The notes: a model not told the origin generated them from the sequence alone. Shown: positions 6,592 to 14,993, counted from the first letter of the stretch. The stretch: 64,000 bases of DNA from Actinokineospora xionganensis (GCF_014323725.1 NZ_JABVED010000001.1:230505-294504); one strand, 5' to 3'. A program made the numbers and translations.

Positions 6592-7110
6592 CTAGCGCGC
6601 CCAGCCGGTGTAGCGCTGTGCGCCGCGCTTGCCGCGCCGGTCGGACCCGAGGTCGCGTTCGGGGGCCTGCAGCGCGGTGGAGGCGGCCCGGACCAGCCAC
6701 GCGTTGACCGAGCGGCCTTCCCGGCCCGCCGCCTCCTCGATCGCGGCCTTGAGCTGCTCGGGAAGCCGAACATTGATCCGCGTCGCCGGCCCGTCGTCGA
6801 AACCCGCGACGGCATCCTCGACCGGCGCCGCGCCACGGTCCGAGTCGTCCTCGACCGGCTGCTCCACCTGGCCCGCTGTTACGACGAAGTTCGGGTCGCG
6901 GCCACGCAGCCGCACCTGCACCGACCCGGGCGCCAGGTCACGGGTGATCTCGTCGGCGGCGGCCGACAGCGCCTCCAGCAGCGTGAGCCGGATCGCCGAC
7001 TCCATCGACACGGTCAACCGCTCGACTAGGGCACTGGTGTCTCCACCACCGGTCTCGGCGACCGTCAACAGCTCACGACCGAGCGAATCCACATACGGCG
7101 TCAGGTCCAT
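6592..7110 (-). CDS. HicB-like ribbon-helix-helix protein
   Basis: 172 residues from ATG 7110 (MDLTPYVDSLGREL). The first half is a predicted helical region rich in acidic residues. Residues about 118-150 contain INVRLPEQLKAAIEEAAGRE followed by GRSVNAWLVRAAS, a typical ribbon-helix-helix DNA-binding fold of the HicB/Arc type. The frame stays open upstream, but the MDLT start fits relatives and leaves a clean upstream region. That region carries four ATGGCA repeats, one overlapping the start codon, which could be its own operator. No HicA-like toxin is adjacent. Likely role: repressor of the exporter operon; inferred. Confidence 0.75.
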   Translation of the reverse strand: MDLTPYVDSLGRELLTVAETGGGDTSALVERLTVSMESAIRLTLLEALSAAADEITRDLAPGSVQVRLRGRDPNFVVTAGQVEQPVEDDSDRGAAPVEDAVAGFDDGPATRINVRLPEQLKAAIEEAAGREGRSVNAWLVRAASTALQAPERDLGSDRRGKRGAQRYTGWAR

Positions 7111-7166
7111 GGCATCACTATGGCACCTCATGGCACCACGTGCAACCAGATTGGCCCAAAATGGCA
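7109..7166. promoter_or_regulatory. Phased ATGGCA iterons upstream of the RHH gene
   Basis: ATGGCA occurs at 7109, 7120, 7130 and 7161, with spacings of 11, 10 and 31 bp, close to whole helical turns. Three copies read ATGGCACC. RHH proteins often bind short tandem half-sites on one DNA face, so this is a plausible autoregulatory operator. Confidence 0.5.
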
Positions 7167-7195
7167 CCAATCTGGCTCATTTGCAGTTCAACTGC
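7146..7195. repeat. Two adjacent inverted repeats
   Basis: CCAGATTGG (7146-7154) and CCAATCTGG (7167-7175) form a perfect 9-bp inverted repeat around a 12-base spacer that includes the fourth ATGGCA copy. GCAGTT-C-AACTGC (7183-7195) is a second perfect palindrome. They lie between the RHH gene and the IS110 remnant and may be operators or IS-end debris. Confidence 0.45.
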
Positions 7196-7319
7196 GCCAT
7201 GGCTCACCGCGATCCACCTGCGGCGCCACGCCGCAAACTGCTTTCGCCAGCGCGACCACCCGGACGCGGGCTGCGGCGAGCGGCTTCTGCGGGCGACCGC
7301 CCAACGATCAGTGAGGGTG

Positions 7320-7843
7320 GTGGGTGTGGAAGAGACACCGGATGATCACGAGGTCATCGAGCGGGTCGCGGCGCTCGACATCGGCAAGGCCGAGTTGGTG
7401 TGCTGCGTGCGTGTCCCCGGGGACGGGCCGCGCGGGCGGCGGATGCAAGAGGTTCGGACTATTCCACGATGACACCGGCCCCTGCTGGGCATGGTCGACA
7501 TGCTGGCCGCTCTGGGCGTGACCCGGGTGGATGGGGGCGACCGGCGACGACTGGAAGCCACCGTTCCAACTGCTGGAGGCAGCCGGGTTCGCGGTGTGGC
7601 TGGTCAACGCCAAAGACGTCAAGCACCTGCCAGGGCACCCCAAGACCGACCGATTGGACGCGGTCTGGTTATGCAAGGTCGCCGAGCGGCAGATGCTGCG
7701 TCCCAGCTTCGTGTCGCCACCGCCGATCCGCATGCTGCGCGATCTCACCCGCTACCGGTGCGACCTGGTGGCGGCCCGCTCGGCGGAAAGCAACGGGTGG
7801 AGAAGCTGTCGCCACCGACTCACCACTCATTCTCGGACTAGTT
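7320..7843 (+). mobile_element. IS110-family transposase remnant
   Basis: A broken transposase in three frames. 7320-7472 carries the N-terminal RNase-H-like start with ALDIGKAELVCCVRVPG. 7485-7530 carries LLGMVDMLAALGVTRV. 7531-7790 carries ATGDDWKPPFQLLEAAGF, KTDRLDAVWLCKVAERQ and RDLTRYRCDLVAARSAE, then shifts to QRVEKL and stops. These are the DEDD-domain blocks of IS110 transposases. The usual second-block Glu in MEATGD is changed (MGATGD), and the whole C-terminal Transposase_20 domain is missing. It cannot be active. No intact copy or clear IS ends are present in the window. Confidence 0.85.
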
Positions 7844-7863
7844 GACCCGTGGGGGGTGAGAGT

Positions 7864-7891
7864 CACCCCGCCCGGCACGCCGGGCGGGGTG
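7864..7891 (-). terminator. Terminator of the cutinase gene
   Basis: CACCCCGCCCGG (7864-7875) and CCGGGCGGGGTG (7880-7891) form a perfect 12-bp stem with a CACG loop, 8 bases beyond the stop codon of the hydrolase gene. There is no T-tract, which is common for actinobacterial terminators. Confidence 0.7.
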
Positions 7892-7898
7892 CTTCACC

Positions 7899-8777
7899 TC
7901 AGGAGAGGTGCGGGCAGGTGGAGCGCCACTCCTCGATCGCGGTGCCACGCGCGGGTGGCGGGCAGAGGAACTGCTCGTAGCGGGTGTCGTTGTCGATGAA
8001 CCGCTTGAGCCACGAGATGACGTACTTGGCCAGCGTGGTGTCGGGCGAGTTCGGGTAGAAGTGGCTCGCGCCGTTGGCCTCCAGGTACGCCTTCTCCGGG
8101 GCGGCCGTCAGCGACTGGTAGAACGGCTCGGCGTGGCTGCTCACCGGGGCGATGGAATCGTTCTCCGCGCCCACGATGAAAGTCGGGACGCGGGAGCCGC
8201 CCCAGGTCTTGTCGGTGTTCCACGGCGTGATCGGCACCGCCGCCTGCAGGCTCGGCCGCTTGACCGAGGCGTCCAGCGATCCGCCGCCGCCCATGGAGTG
8301 GCCCATGACGCCGAGGCGGGTCGGGTCGATCCGGGTGCGCACGGAGCTGCGCTGGGTCAGGTAGTCGAGCGCGGCGAGTAACTGGTCGCCGCGGGATGCG
8401 GGCTGGTCGTAGACGCTGTTGGTGTCGATGATGAACACCACGAAGCCCTGCGACGCCACCCGCGGGCCGAGCCAGGCCAGCGAGTCCTTGCCGGCGGTGT
8501 AGCCGGGGGAGACGGCGACCGCGCCGAAGGTGCCCTGGGCGGTGCTCGTCGGGTAGTAGATGGAGCCGCCGCCGAATCCGGTCACCGAGTACCTGGAGAC
8601 GGTGGTCTCCGCCGTGGCGAAGTAGCCGCGCGTGGCCTCGATGCTGGAGGTGGTCGGCGCGGGGCCGCGCTCGTACGGGTTCTCCGCCGCCTGTGCGGTG
8701 CCGGAGACCACGCCGAAGGTGGTGGCGGCGGCGATCGCCAAGGCGAGGCCCGCGAGGGATTTCTGGTTTCGTCGCAC
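7899..8777 (-). CDS. Secreted cutinase / PET-hydrolase-like alpha/beta hydrolase
   Basis: 292 residues from GTG 8777, with AGGAGT seven bases upstream. A Sec signal peptide ends near residue 30 (GTAQA). The mature part starts ENPYERGPAPT, as in Thermobifida cutinases. Catalytic Ser161 lies in GHSMGGGGS, Asp207 in GAENDSIAP and His239 in NGASHFYPN. Tyr93 (SPGYTA) and Met162 are at oxyanion-hole positions, and Trp186 (TPWN) matches the aromatic clamp of TfCut2/LCC-type enzymes. Two C-terminal cysteines (QFLCPPP, RSTCPH) match their conserved disulfide. It should hydrolyse cutin-like polyesters; activity on PET is inference. It is divergent from a LuxR-LAL gene that may regulate it. Confidence 0.92.
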   Translation of the reverse strand: MRRNQKSLAGLALAIAAATTFGVVSGTAQAAENPYERGPAPTTSSIEATRGYFATAETTVSRYSVTGFGGGSIYYPTSTAQGTFGAVAVSPGYTAGKDSLAWLGPRVASQGFVVFIIDTNSVYDQPASRGDQLLAALDYLTQRSSVRTRIDPTRLGVMGHSMGGGGSLDASVKRPSLQAAVPITPWNTDKTWGGSRVPTFIVGAENDSIAPVSSHAEPFYQSLTAAPEKAYLEANGASHFYPNSPDTTLAKYVISWLKRFIDNDTRYEQFLCPPPARGTAIEEWRSTCPHLS

Positions 8778-8945
8778 TGCTTCGTACTCCTTTGTCGAAG
8801 AGCCTGTCGACTGGACGCGGAAGCCAGCATCGGCGCGCCCGGAGCCCGGGCGCATCGGCGAAACCACCAGGGTTGTGAAACAAACTGTCATGGTGTTTCA
8901 TCAAGGGCTGAGCAAGATCCCGGAGGACCGACGAGGAGTCGCTCC

Positions 8946-11489
8946 ATGGCGTTCCCGTACGCCCGTGACGCCGAACTGGCCCGAATCCGCCTCCTGGTGC
9001 GCGCGGTCCGCGCGGGCCGCGGCGACGCCATGGTGGTTGTCGGCGGACCGGGCAGTGGCCGCACGACCCTCCTGGACGCGGCGCAAACGATAGCCACCGG
9101 TGTGCACGTCCTTCGCGTGGCCGGTGTTCCGTCCGAAAAGGACGAACCGGCGGACCGCCTGCGCGACTTGGCCGACCTCGCCGCCGACCACCCCGTCCTC
9201 TGCCTCGTCGACGACGCCCAGTGGCTCGACGCGGCCGGCCTGGCCATGCTGGGCCGCCTGGCCAGACGCTGTGCGGGACAAGGGCTCGGGCTGCTGTTCG
9301 CGGTGCCGGGTCCCGGCTGGGCGGAACTGTCCGGAGTGGAGCAACTCGCGCTGCCCGCCGCGCCCGACGCCCTCCCGGCCGACCTGCCGACGGCCGTGCG
9401 CACCGCCCTGATCGAGGCGACCTCCGGCGCGCCGGGACACCTCGCGGCGATGGCGGTGTCGCTGACCGCCGCGCAGCGGGCCGGCCACGCGCCGGTTCCC
9501 AACCTGCTTCCGCGTGTCCACCGTGCTTCCCTTGGCGCACTGTTCACCGGACTCGGACCCGCCGCCCGTTCCGTCGCCGTCCTGTGCGCGTGCGAGCCCC
9601 TGCCGCTCGACGCCGTCGACCGCGTGGGCCTGGACCGCGCGGCGGTGGCCGAATGCGTCCGGTTCGGCCTGGTCACCGTGGACGGCGACCATGTCCGCTG
9701 CCCGAGCCCGGTCGTGGCCGCGACCCTGCTGGCCGACATCCCCGGTCCCGAACGCGCCGCCGCCCACACCACCCTTGCCGACGTCTTCGACCACGACCCA
9801 CGTGCCATCTGGCATCGGTTCGCCGAAGCTCGCCCACCAGATGCGGCTGCCGCGGGGGCCCTGGCGGAAGCAGGCAGACGTGCCCACGCGGCAGGCGAGT
9901 TCCCCGTTGCCGTCCGCGTCCTGAGCCGCGCCGCCGAGCTGTCGCCGACACCGGCGACCGCGGCCCGCCTGCACCTGGCCGCCGCTGACGCGGCCTGGTC
10001 TGGGGGCCGGGCGACTCAGGCCGAAGCGCTCCTGGCCCGTGCCCGCGCCGAGGACCCGGCTCTGGCCGGTGAGACCGCGCTCCGCCAAGGCGAGATCGCC
10101 CTGCGTGCGGGCCACCCGGCGGTGGCCGCGCACCAACTGGCCATCGCCGCGGACCACCTCGCAGGCGACGACCGCGGGCTCCAGGCGCTGATCCTGGCGG
10201 GCGAAGCCCGAAGGATGGCAGGCGACCTGGTCGGCTACGCGGCCGTCGCCGAGCGCGTCGCGGCTGATGTCGTCGCTGACCCGTTGGTGGCCAGGCACTT
10301 CGCCGCCATGGCTGCGACCTTCGCGGGCAGGCACCCGGCCGCCGGGCTCGCGCTGCGACGGGCCGCCATGGCTGTCCCGGCGCACGACACCCGGCACGCG
10401 CTGTGGTCGGGCGAGGCGGCGATGATCATCGGGCAGGTCGACCTGGCTCACGAGCACGCCTCGGCGGCCGTCGCGCGGGCACGGTCGGCGGGCGAGCGGA
10501 CACTGCTGCCCGTCGCGCTCGCCGCCCTGGCCATGACGACGCTGGTGTTGGACCGCCCGGCCGCCGCGACGGCCGTGGCCACCGAGGGTCGTGCCGCTGC
10601 GATCGCCGCCGGGCAGTCCAACAGCGAGGTCGAGCAGCTGACCCTGCTGGCCTTGGCAGCCGTGTCGGCGGGCGACTGCGCCACCGCCCTGACCTGGCTG
10701 GCGCTGGCCGCGCCGGGTATCGCCGAGCGGGGCCTGGGCCGATCGGGCACGTATGCAGCCTGGGCGCGCGGCTGTGTCGACCTGGCCGAGGACCGTCCGG
10801 AGGAGGCGTTCGGCAGGCTTCGCGCCATGGCCACCGGCGTTGGCCGCGCCCACCCGGCAATCCGGGTGCTGGCGACGCCGCAGCTGGTGGAGGCGGCCGT
10901 GCGCTGCGGCCGCGCGGACCAGGCCCGACGGGCGTTGGCTCGCTTCGACCGCTGGGCCGAGTCGACCGGCGCGCCCACGTGGCTCGCCTTCAGCCGACGT
11001 TGCCACGCCCTGCTCGAACCCGAGGCGGCGGCGGAGCACTTCGAGGCGGCCATCCGGTTGCACCTGGCCGCCGGGTCCACTTTGGAACTCGGTCGCACAC
11101 GTCTGCTCTACGCCCGCCACCTGCGGCGTGGCCGCCAAGCGCGCTCCGCCCGCGAGCAACTGCGCGACGCCCTACGCCTGTTCGACAACACACCGCACTG
11201 GGCCGAGCGGGCACGGGCGGAGCTGCGCGCCGCCGGGGACGTGGGCTCGGCCCGACTTGTCGGGAGCGGCGAAGAGCTGACGCCGCAACAGGAGGTGATC
11301 GCCCGGCTGGTCGCGCAGGGCAGGACGAATCGGGAGATCGCCGCCCGGCTGGTGATCAGCCACCGGACGGTGGATCACCACTTGCGCAACGTGTTCCTGC
11401 GGCTGGGGGTGCGTTCCCGGGTGGAGCTCGCCGCGGTGTACGCGGGGCACGACCGAAATCGGATTGCGGTCGACGGCCGGGGCGGATGA
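8946..11489 (+). CDS. LuxR-family LAL (AAA-16) transcriptional regulator
   Basis: 847 residues. An N-terminal AAA ATPase domain has a P-loop GGPGSGRTT at about residues 36-44, where Arg replaces the usual Walker A Lys, and Walker B LCLVDDAQWLD near 85-95. A long alanine-rich helical TPR-like middle follows. The C-terminal LuxR helix-turn-helix (LTPQQEVIARLVAQGRTNRE onward) covers residues about 778-840. The size is typical of large ATP-binding LuxR regulators. GAGGAG lies 10 bases before the ATG. It is transcribed away from the cutinase gene across a 168-bp region, so control of that gene is plausible. The P-loop change may reduce ATP hydrolysis. Confidence 0.9.
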   Translation: MAFPYARDAELARIRLLVRAVRAGRGDAMVVVGGPGSGRTTLLDAAQTIATGVHVLRVAGVPSEKDEPADRLRDLADLAADHPVLCLVDDAQWLDAAGLAMLGRLARRCAGQGLGLLFAVPGPGWAELSGVEQLALPAAPDALPADLPTAVRTALIEATSGAPGHLAAMAVSLTAAQRAGHAPVPNLLPRVHRASLGALFTGLGPAARSVAVLCACEPLPLDAVDRVGLDRAAVAECVRFGLVTVDGDHVRCPSPVVAATLLADIPGPERAAAHTTLADVFDHDPRAIWHRFAEARPPDAAAAGALAEAGRRAHAAGEFPVAVRVLSRAAELSPTPATAARLHLAAADAAWSGGRATQAEALLARARAEDPALAGETALRQGEIALRAGHPAVAAHQLAIAADHLAGDDRGLQALILAGEARRMAGDLVGYAAVAERVAADVVADPLVARHFAAMAATFAGRHPAAGLALRRAAMAVPAHDTRHALWSGEAAMIIGQVDLAHEHASAAVARARSAGERTLLPVALAALAMTTLVLDRPAAATAVATEGRAAAIAAGQSNSEVEQLTLLALAAVSAGDCATALTWLALAAPGIAERGLGRSGTYAAWARGCVDLAEDRPEEAFGRLRAMATGVGRAHPAIRVLATPQLVEAAVRCGRADQARRALARFDRWAESTGAPTWLAFSRRCHALLEPEAAAEHFEAAIRLHLAAGSTLELGRTRLLYARHLRRGRQARSAREQLRDALRLFDNTPHWAERARAELRAAGDVGSARLVGSGEELTPQQEVIARLVAQGRTNREIAARLVISHRTVDHHLRNVFLRLGVRSRVELAAVYAGHDRNRIAVDGRGG

Positions 11490-11505
11490 CACTGCCGCGG
11501 TGAAG

Positions 11506-12393
11506 ATGCACGCCGGCCAGTTGACCGTGTCGCCGGAGACCGTGCGGGAACTGGTGGACGAACAGTTCCCGCAGTGGCGTGGACTGCCTGTGCGGCGTTT
11601 TCCCTCGGAAGGGACCGTCAACGCCATCTTCCGCGTCGGCGGCAGGCTCGCGGCTCGTTTCCCCTTGAATCCCAGCGACGTCGAGTCCGCGCGGCGGGAA
11701 CTGGAGCGGGAGGCCGACGCCGCCCGCGAGCTGGTGGGACGCACGCGCTTGCGCACACCGGAGCCGGTGGCCATGGGCGAGCCCGGGGCGGGCTACCCGT
11801 TCCCGTGGGCGGTGCAGACCTGGGTGCCGGGAACCGTGGCCACGCGAGAGGACCCGGGCGGATCCGTCGGATTCGCCCACGACCTGGCCGAGTTCATCGG
11901 TGCTGTGCGCGCGATCGACACGCGTGGCCGAACTTTCGGCGGGCGAGGACGGGGTGGTCACCTGGCAACGCACGACGGGTGGGTCGAGACCTGCTTCGGG
12001 CACAGTGAAAAGCTTCTGGACGTGCCGAGGCTTCGCCGGACCTGGCACACCCTGCGGATCCTGCCGCGTGGCACCGACCCCGACGTGATGACGCACGGCG
12101 ATCTGATCCCCGGCAACGTGCTGGTGGCGGGCGGGCGTCTGACCGGTGTCATCGACGTCGGCGGCCTCGGGCCCGCCGACCCAGCCCTGGACCTCGTCGG
12201 CGCCTGGCACCTGCTCGAAGCGGGTCCACGGCAGGCAGTGCGCGCCGCACTCGGCTGCGACGACCTCGAGTGGGAACGCGGAAAGGCGTGGGCGTTCCAA
12301 CAGGCGACGGGGCTCGTCTGGTACTACGCCGAGACGAACCCGGCCATGAGCCGGCTGGGCCGTCGCACCCTGGAACGGATCACGGCGGCCTGA
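11506..12393 (+). CDS. Aminoglycoside phosphotransferase-fold kinase
   Basis: 295 residues from ATG 11506 (MHAGQLTVSPETV); GTG 11500 is an equal alternative, and an upstream TTG at 11464 would overlap the LAL gene. APH fold: nucleotide-binding beta-sheet with FPSEGTVNAIFRVGGRLAAR, Brenner motif HGDLIPGNVLV near residue 200, and metal-binding IDVGGLGPADPALDL where the usual DxG reads DVG. Such kinases phosphorylate small hydroxyl compounds such as aminoglycosides, macrolides or cellular metabolites. Its 17-bp distance from the LAL gene suggests co-transcription. Substrate unknown. Confidence 0.85.
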   Translation: MHAGQLTVSPETVRELVDEQFPQWRGLPVRRFPSEGTVNAIFRVGGRLAARFPLNPSDVESARRELEREADAARELVGRTRLRTPEPVAMGEPGAGYPFPWAVQTWVPGTVATREDPGGSVGFAHDLAEFIGAVRAIDTRGRTFGGRGRGGHLATHDGWVETCFGHSEKLLDVPRLRRTWHTLRILPRGTDPDVMTHGDLIPGNVLVAGGRLTGVIDVGGLGPADPALDLVGAWHLLEAGPRQAVRAALGCDDLEWERGKAWAFQQATGLVWYYAETNPAMSRLGRRTLERITAA

Positions 12394-12394
12394 G

Positions 12395-12784
12395 TCATCG
12401 GCGCAGCGGGGAGGCCACCGCGTCGCACAGCAAAGCCGTGACGGTCTGCCTCATCATCGCGTGCGCGTCCTCCGCGGACATCGCCCAGTCCTCCCGCAGC
12501 GACGCCCACGTCGGCAGGCTCACCGCGACTGTGATCACCATGAGCAGACCTGGGCCGGCCGCCGCGAGTTCCGGCGCGAACACCTGCGCCACCTCTTCCC
12601 GCACCCGGCGCAGATGTCGTGCCCGGGCCGCGCGCAGCACGGGCGAGTCCGGTTCGCGGAGGATGGCGGCGCGGGCGGCGGGGGAGACGATCTCCAGCAG
12701 CCGCACCCGCTGCGCGCAGAACCTCGCCAACCGCTTGTCCAAGGGAAGCACGGATGGGATAGGTGCGCGGGCCGCAGTGGTCAT
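12395..12784 (-). CDS. HTH-less TetR C-terminal-domain protein
   Basis: 129 residues. The sequence resembles the ligand-binding C-terminal half of TetR/AcrR regulators (FCAQRVRLLEIVSPAARAAI, then LRRVREEVAQVFAPEL), but there is no helix-turn-helix, and no upstream coding remains because the ATG at 12784 overlaps the stop of the acyl-CoA ligase gene (ATGA). It is either a remnant or a stand-alone ligand-binding or dimerisation partner expressed with the ligase. It converges with the kinase gene, whose stop is one base away. Similarity was judged by eye. Confidence 0.6.
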   Translation of the reverse strand: MTTAARAPIPSVLPLDKRLARFCAQRVRLLEIVSPAARAAILREPDSPVLRAARARHLRRVREEVAQVFAPELAAAGPGLLMVITVAVSLPTWASLREDWAMSAEDAHAMMRQTVTALLCDAVASPLRR

Positions 12785-14322
12785 GAGGCGAACCGGGTGC
12801 GCAGCTCCCGCTTGAGGACCTTGCCCGCCGCGGAGATCGGGATCTGGTCGACGAAGCGGACCTCGCGCAGCCGCTTGTACGCCACGACCTGCGCGTTGAT
12901 CGACGCCATCAGCGCGTCCTCGGTGAGGTCGGGGCCGCTGGGGACGACGAACGCCACCGGCAGCTCGCCCACCGCCTGGTCCGGTCGGCCGACGACGGCC
13001 GCGGCGGCGACGCCGGGGTGGGCGGCGAGCAGCTCCTCAAGCTCGCGGGGGTACACGTTGTACCCCTTGTACAGCAGCATGTCCTTCTTCCGGTCCACAA
13101 TCGACAGATAGCCGTCGTCGTCGAGGACGCCGATGTCGCCGGTCCGCAGCCATCCGTCGGTGAGCACTTCGGCGGTGGCCTCGGGCCGGTTGTGGTAGCC
13201 GGTCATCACCTGCGGGCCACGCAGGCAGACTTCGCCGCGCTCGCCCGCGGGCACCGGGTCCAGACCGTCGCCGTCGACGACCCTGACCTCGGTGTCGAAC
13301 AGGGGCACGCCGACCGAGCCGACCTTGCGGGTGCCGGAGCGGTGCGCCGGGCTCAGGGTGGCGCCCATGGTGACCTCGGTGAGGCCGTACCCTTCGGCGA
13401 TCACGGCGTTGGGGAACAGATCCAGGAGCCGTTCGATCATCTCGACGGGCAGTGGCGCGGCGCCCGAGGCGAGCAGCCGGACCGAGGTCAGGTCGCGGGT
13501 GTGGATGTCGGGGTGGGTCAGCAGCGCGGCGTAGAGCGCGGGCGCTCCGCCGATGGAGGTGATCCGCAGGCGTTCGGCGTCGGCGAGATACGCGCCGGGA
13601 TCGAGTCGGTCGTGCAGCCAGGTTGTCGTGCCCATGAGCAAAAGGGCATTGAGTCCGGCGATCGTCCCCATCGCGTGGAACCACGGGGTCAGGTTGATCA
13701 CGACGCTCTCGCCGAGCCGCACTGGCCACTCCTCGGGTGCGCCGACCTGGTCGAGCACGAGTCCGCCGTGGTCGTCGAGGGCGGGCAGCGACCCGGTGGA
13801 CCAGCACGTGTACTGCAGCGAGTTGGTCACGACGTTGCGGTGTGGCAGCGCCACTCCTTTGGATTCCCCGGTGGTGCCGCCGGTGTAGGCCAAGTGCGCG
13901 AGGGTGCCCGTGTCGACCTCGGGCAACTCGCCGGGCTCCGCGGCGGCCAGCGCGGCGACATCGGCCGCGGTCACCACCCGCGCGGCATCGGCGTCGGCGA
14001 GTTGCTTCTCGCGCGCGCCTTGCGGCAGCAATGGGTTGACCGGCACGAATGTGGCGCCCGCGAGCAGGGTCCCGTAGTAGGCGACCGGGTATTCAAGGCA
14101 GTTCGGCATCACGAGCGCGACCCGGTCGCCGGGTGCCACGGCCAGTCCGCCCGCGAACCGGGCGGCCTGGCGGGCGAGGTCGGCGAAGGTGAGTGTCTCC
14201 GCGCCGCGGGCGAAGGCGGGCCTGTCGCCGTAGCGGCGGGCCGCGCCCAGCAGGATGGCGGAGACCGGGACGTCCGGGTAGTCCAGCGTCCGGGGTAGTC
14301 CGGGCGGCCAGGCGCTCGTCAT
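12781..14322 (-). CDS. Long-chain/aryl acyl-CoA ligase (AMP-forming)
   Basis: 513 residues from ATG 14322 behind GAGGAGG. ANL superfamily adenylating enzyme: P-loop AYTGGTTGESKGV near residue 150, A5 motif EGYGLTEVT near 320, A7-A8 region TGDIGVLDDDGYLSIVDRKK near 400, and C-terminal A10 lysine in ISAAGKVLKREL. It activates a carboxylic acid to its CoA thioester using ATP. It is transcribed from the same direction as an adjacent TetR gene and away from a five-gene HAAT importer, suggesting that it activates what that importer brings in (aromatic or branched organic acid?). Substrate is inference. Confidence 0.93.
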   Translation of the reverse strand: MTSAWPPGLPRTLDYPDVPVSAILLGAARRYGDRPAFARGAETLTFADLARQAARFAGGLAVAPGDRVALVMPNCLEYPVAYYGTLLAGATFVPVNPLLPQGAREKQLADADAARVVTAADVAALAAAEPGELPEVDTGTLAHLAYTGGTTGESKGVALPHRNVVTNSLQYTCWSTGSLPALDDHGGLVLDQVGAPEEWPVRLGESVVINLTPWFHAMGTIAGLNALLLMGTTTWLHDRLDPGAYLADAERLRITSIGGAPALYAALLTHPDIHTRDLTSVRLLASGAAPLPVEMIERLLDLFPNAVIAEGYGLTEVTMGATLSPAHRSGTRKVGSVGVPLFDTEVRVVDGDGLDPVPAGERGEVCLRGPQVMTGYHNRPEATAEVLTDGWLRTGDIGVLDDDGYLSIVDRKKDMLLYKGYNVYPRELEELLAAHPGVAAAAVVGRPDQAVGELPVAFVVPSGPDLTEDALMASINAQVVAYKRLREVRFVDQIPISAAGKVLKRELRTRFAS

Positions 14323-14405
14323 CGAGCCTCCTCTGTGGACGGTCGCCCGGCGAGCGGGGCCGACGTTGACACGACCCCGCCGATGAAACACCCTTGCGAT
14401 GTGTT

Positions 14406-14993
14406 TCACAACCCCCGGTCTGTGTCGACCAGTGCGCCCAGCAGAGTGGTGGCCGCTTCCAGGTCGGGCGTCCGGTCGGCGAGGACGTCGGCGTACAGGA
14501 AGCCCTCGCCCAGTCTGACCACGGCGAACGCCAGCGTGTCGAGGTCGACCCTCGGGGTGAACCCGCCGTCGGCGACGTCGCGGGCGAACAGGTCCACATG
14601 TTGGGCGATGACCCGGGGCTGGACCCGGCCGTGCGGGTCGGTGAGCACGCGCAGCGCCACCGTCGGCTCCTCTTCGAGCAGCACCCGCATTCCCTTGTTG
14701 CCCGCGATCGCCGCGCGGTACTCGCGCATCACCCACAGGCAGCGCAACATCCCGGCGGGGTCGCGCACCGCCGGACCGTTCGCCTTGTCCCATCGGTGCG
14801 TCACCGAGGCGATCGTGCGGTCGGACATCAGCCAGAGCGCGTCGCCCATGAGGTCTTCGCGGTTGCCGACGCGGCGGAACAGGGTCGTGCGGGACACGCC
14901 GACCTCGGCGGCGAGGGCGCCGGTGTCGAGCCTGCTGCCGCGGTCGATCCACCGGGCCGCGGTCCGGACGATCAGGTCTTCGGATGAGCTCAC
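14406..14993 (-). CDS. TetR/AcrR family regulator (QsdR-like)
   Basis: 195 residues from GTG 14993. N-terminal helix-turn-helix with GALAAEVGVSRTTLFRRVGN at about residues 25-45, then a helical ligand-binding domain with REYRAAIAGNKGMRVLL, as in the QsdR subgroup. It lies 83 bp upstream of the acyl-CoA ligase and is divergent from the liv-type operon. A perfect palindrome at 15091-15104 in the shared upstream region is its likely operator. Predicted role: repression of ligase and importer until the acid or its CoA ester is present; inferred. Confidence 0.88.
   Translation of the reverse strand: MSSSEDLIVRTAARWIDRGSRLDTGALAAEVGVSRTTLFRRVGNREDLMGDALWLMSDRTIASVTHRWDKANGPAVRDPAGMLRCLWVMREYRAAIAGNKGMRVLLEEEPTVALRVLTDPHGRVQPRVIAQHVDLFARDVADGGFTPRVDLDTLAFAVVRLGEGFLYADVLADRTPDLEAATTLLGALVDTDRGL

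Noticed and set aside
6592-7110. HicAB toxin-antitoxin pair
   Set aside because: The RHH protein resembles HicB only in its C-terminal fold, and no HicA-like dsRBD toxin gene is adjacent; its partners are DUF4097 and an exporter.
8901-11159. Long minus-strand open frame (752 codons) opposite the LAL regulator
   Set aside because: Its product is low-complexity Gly/Arg/Val and has no motif; the plus-strand frame has clear P-loop and LuxR HTH. It is a GC-skew shadow.
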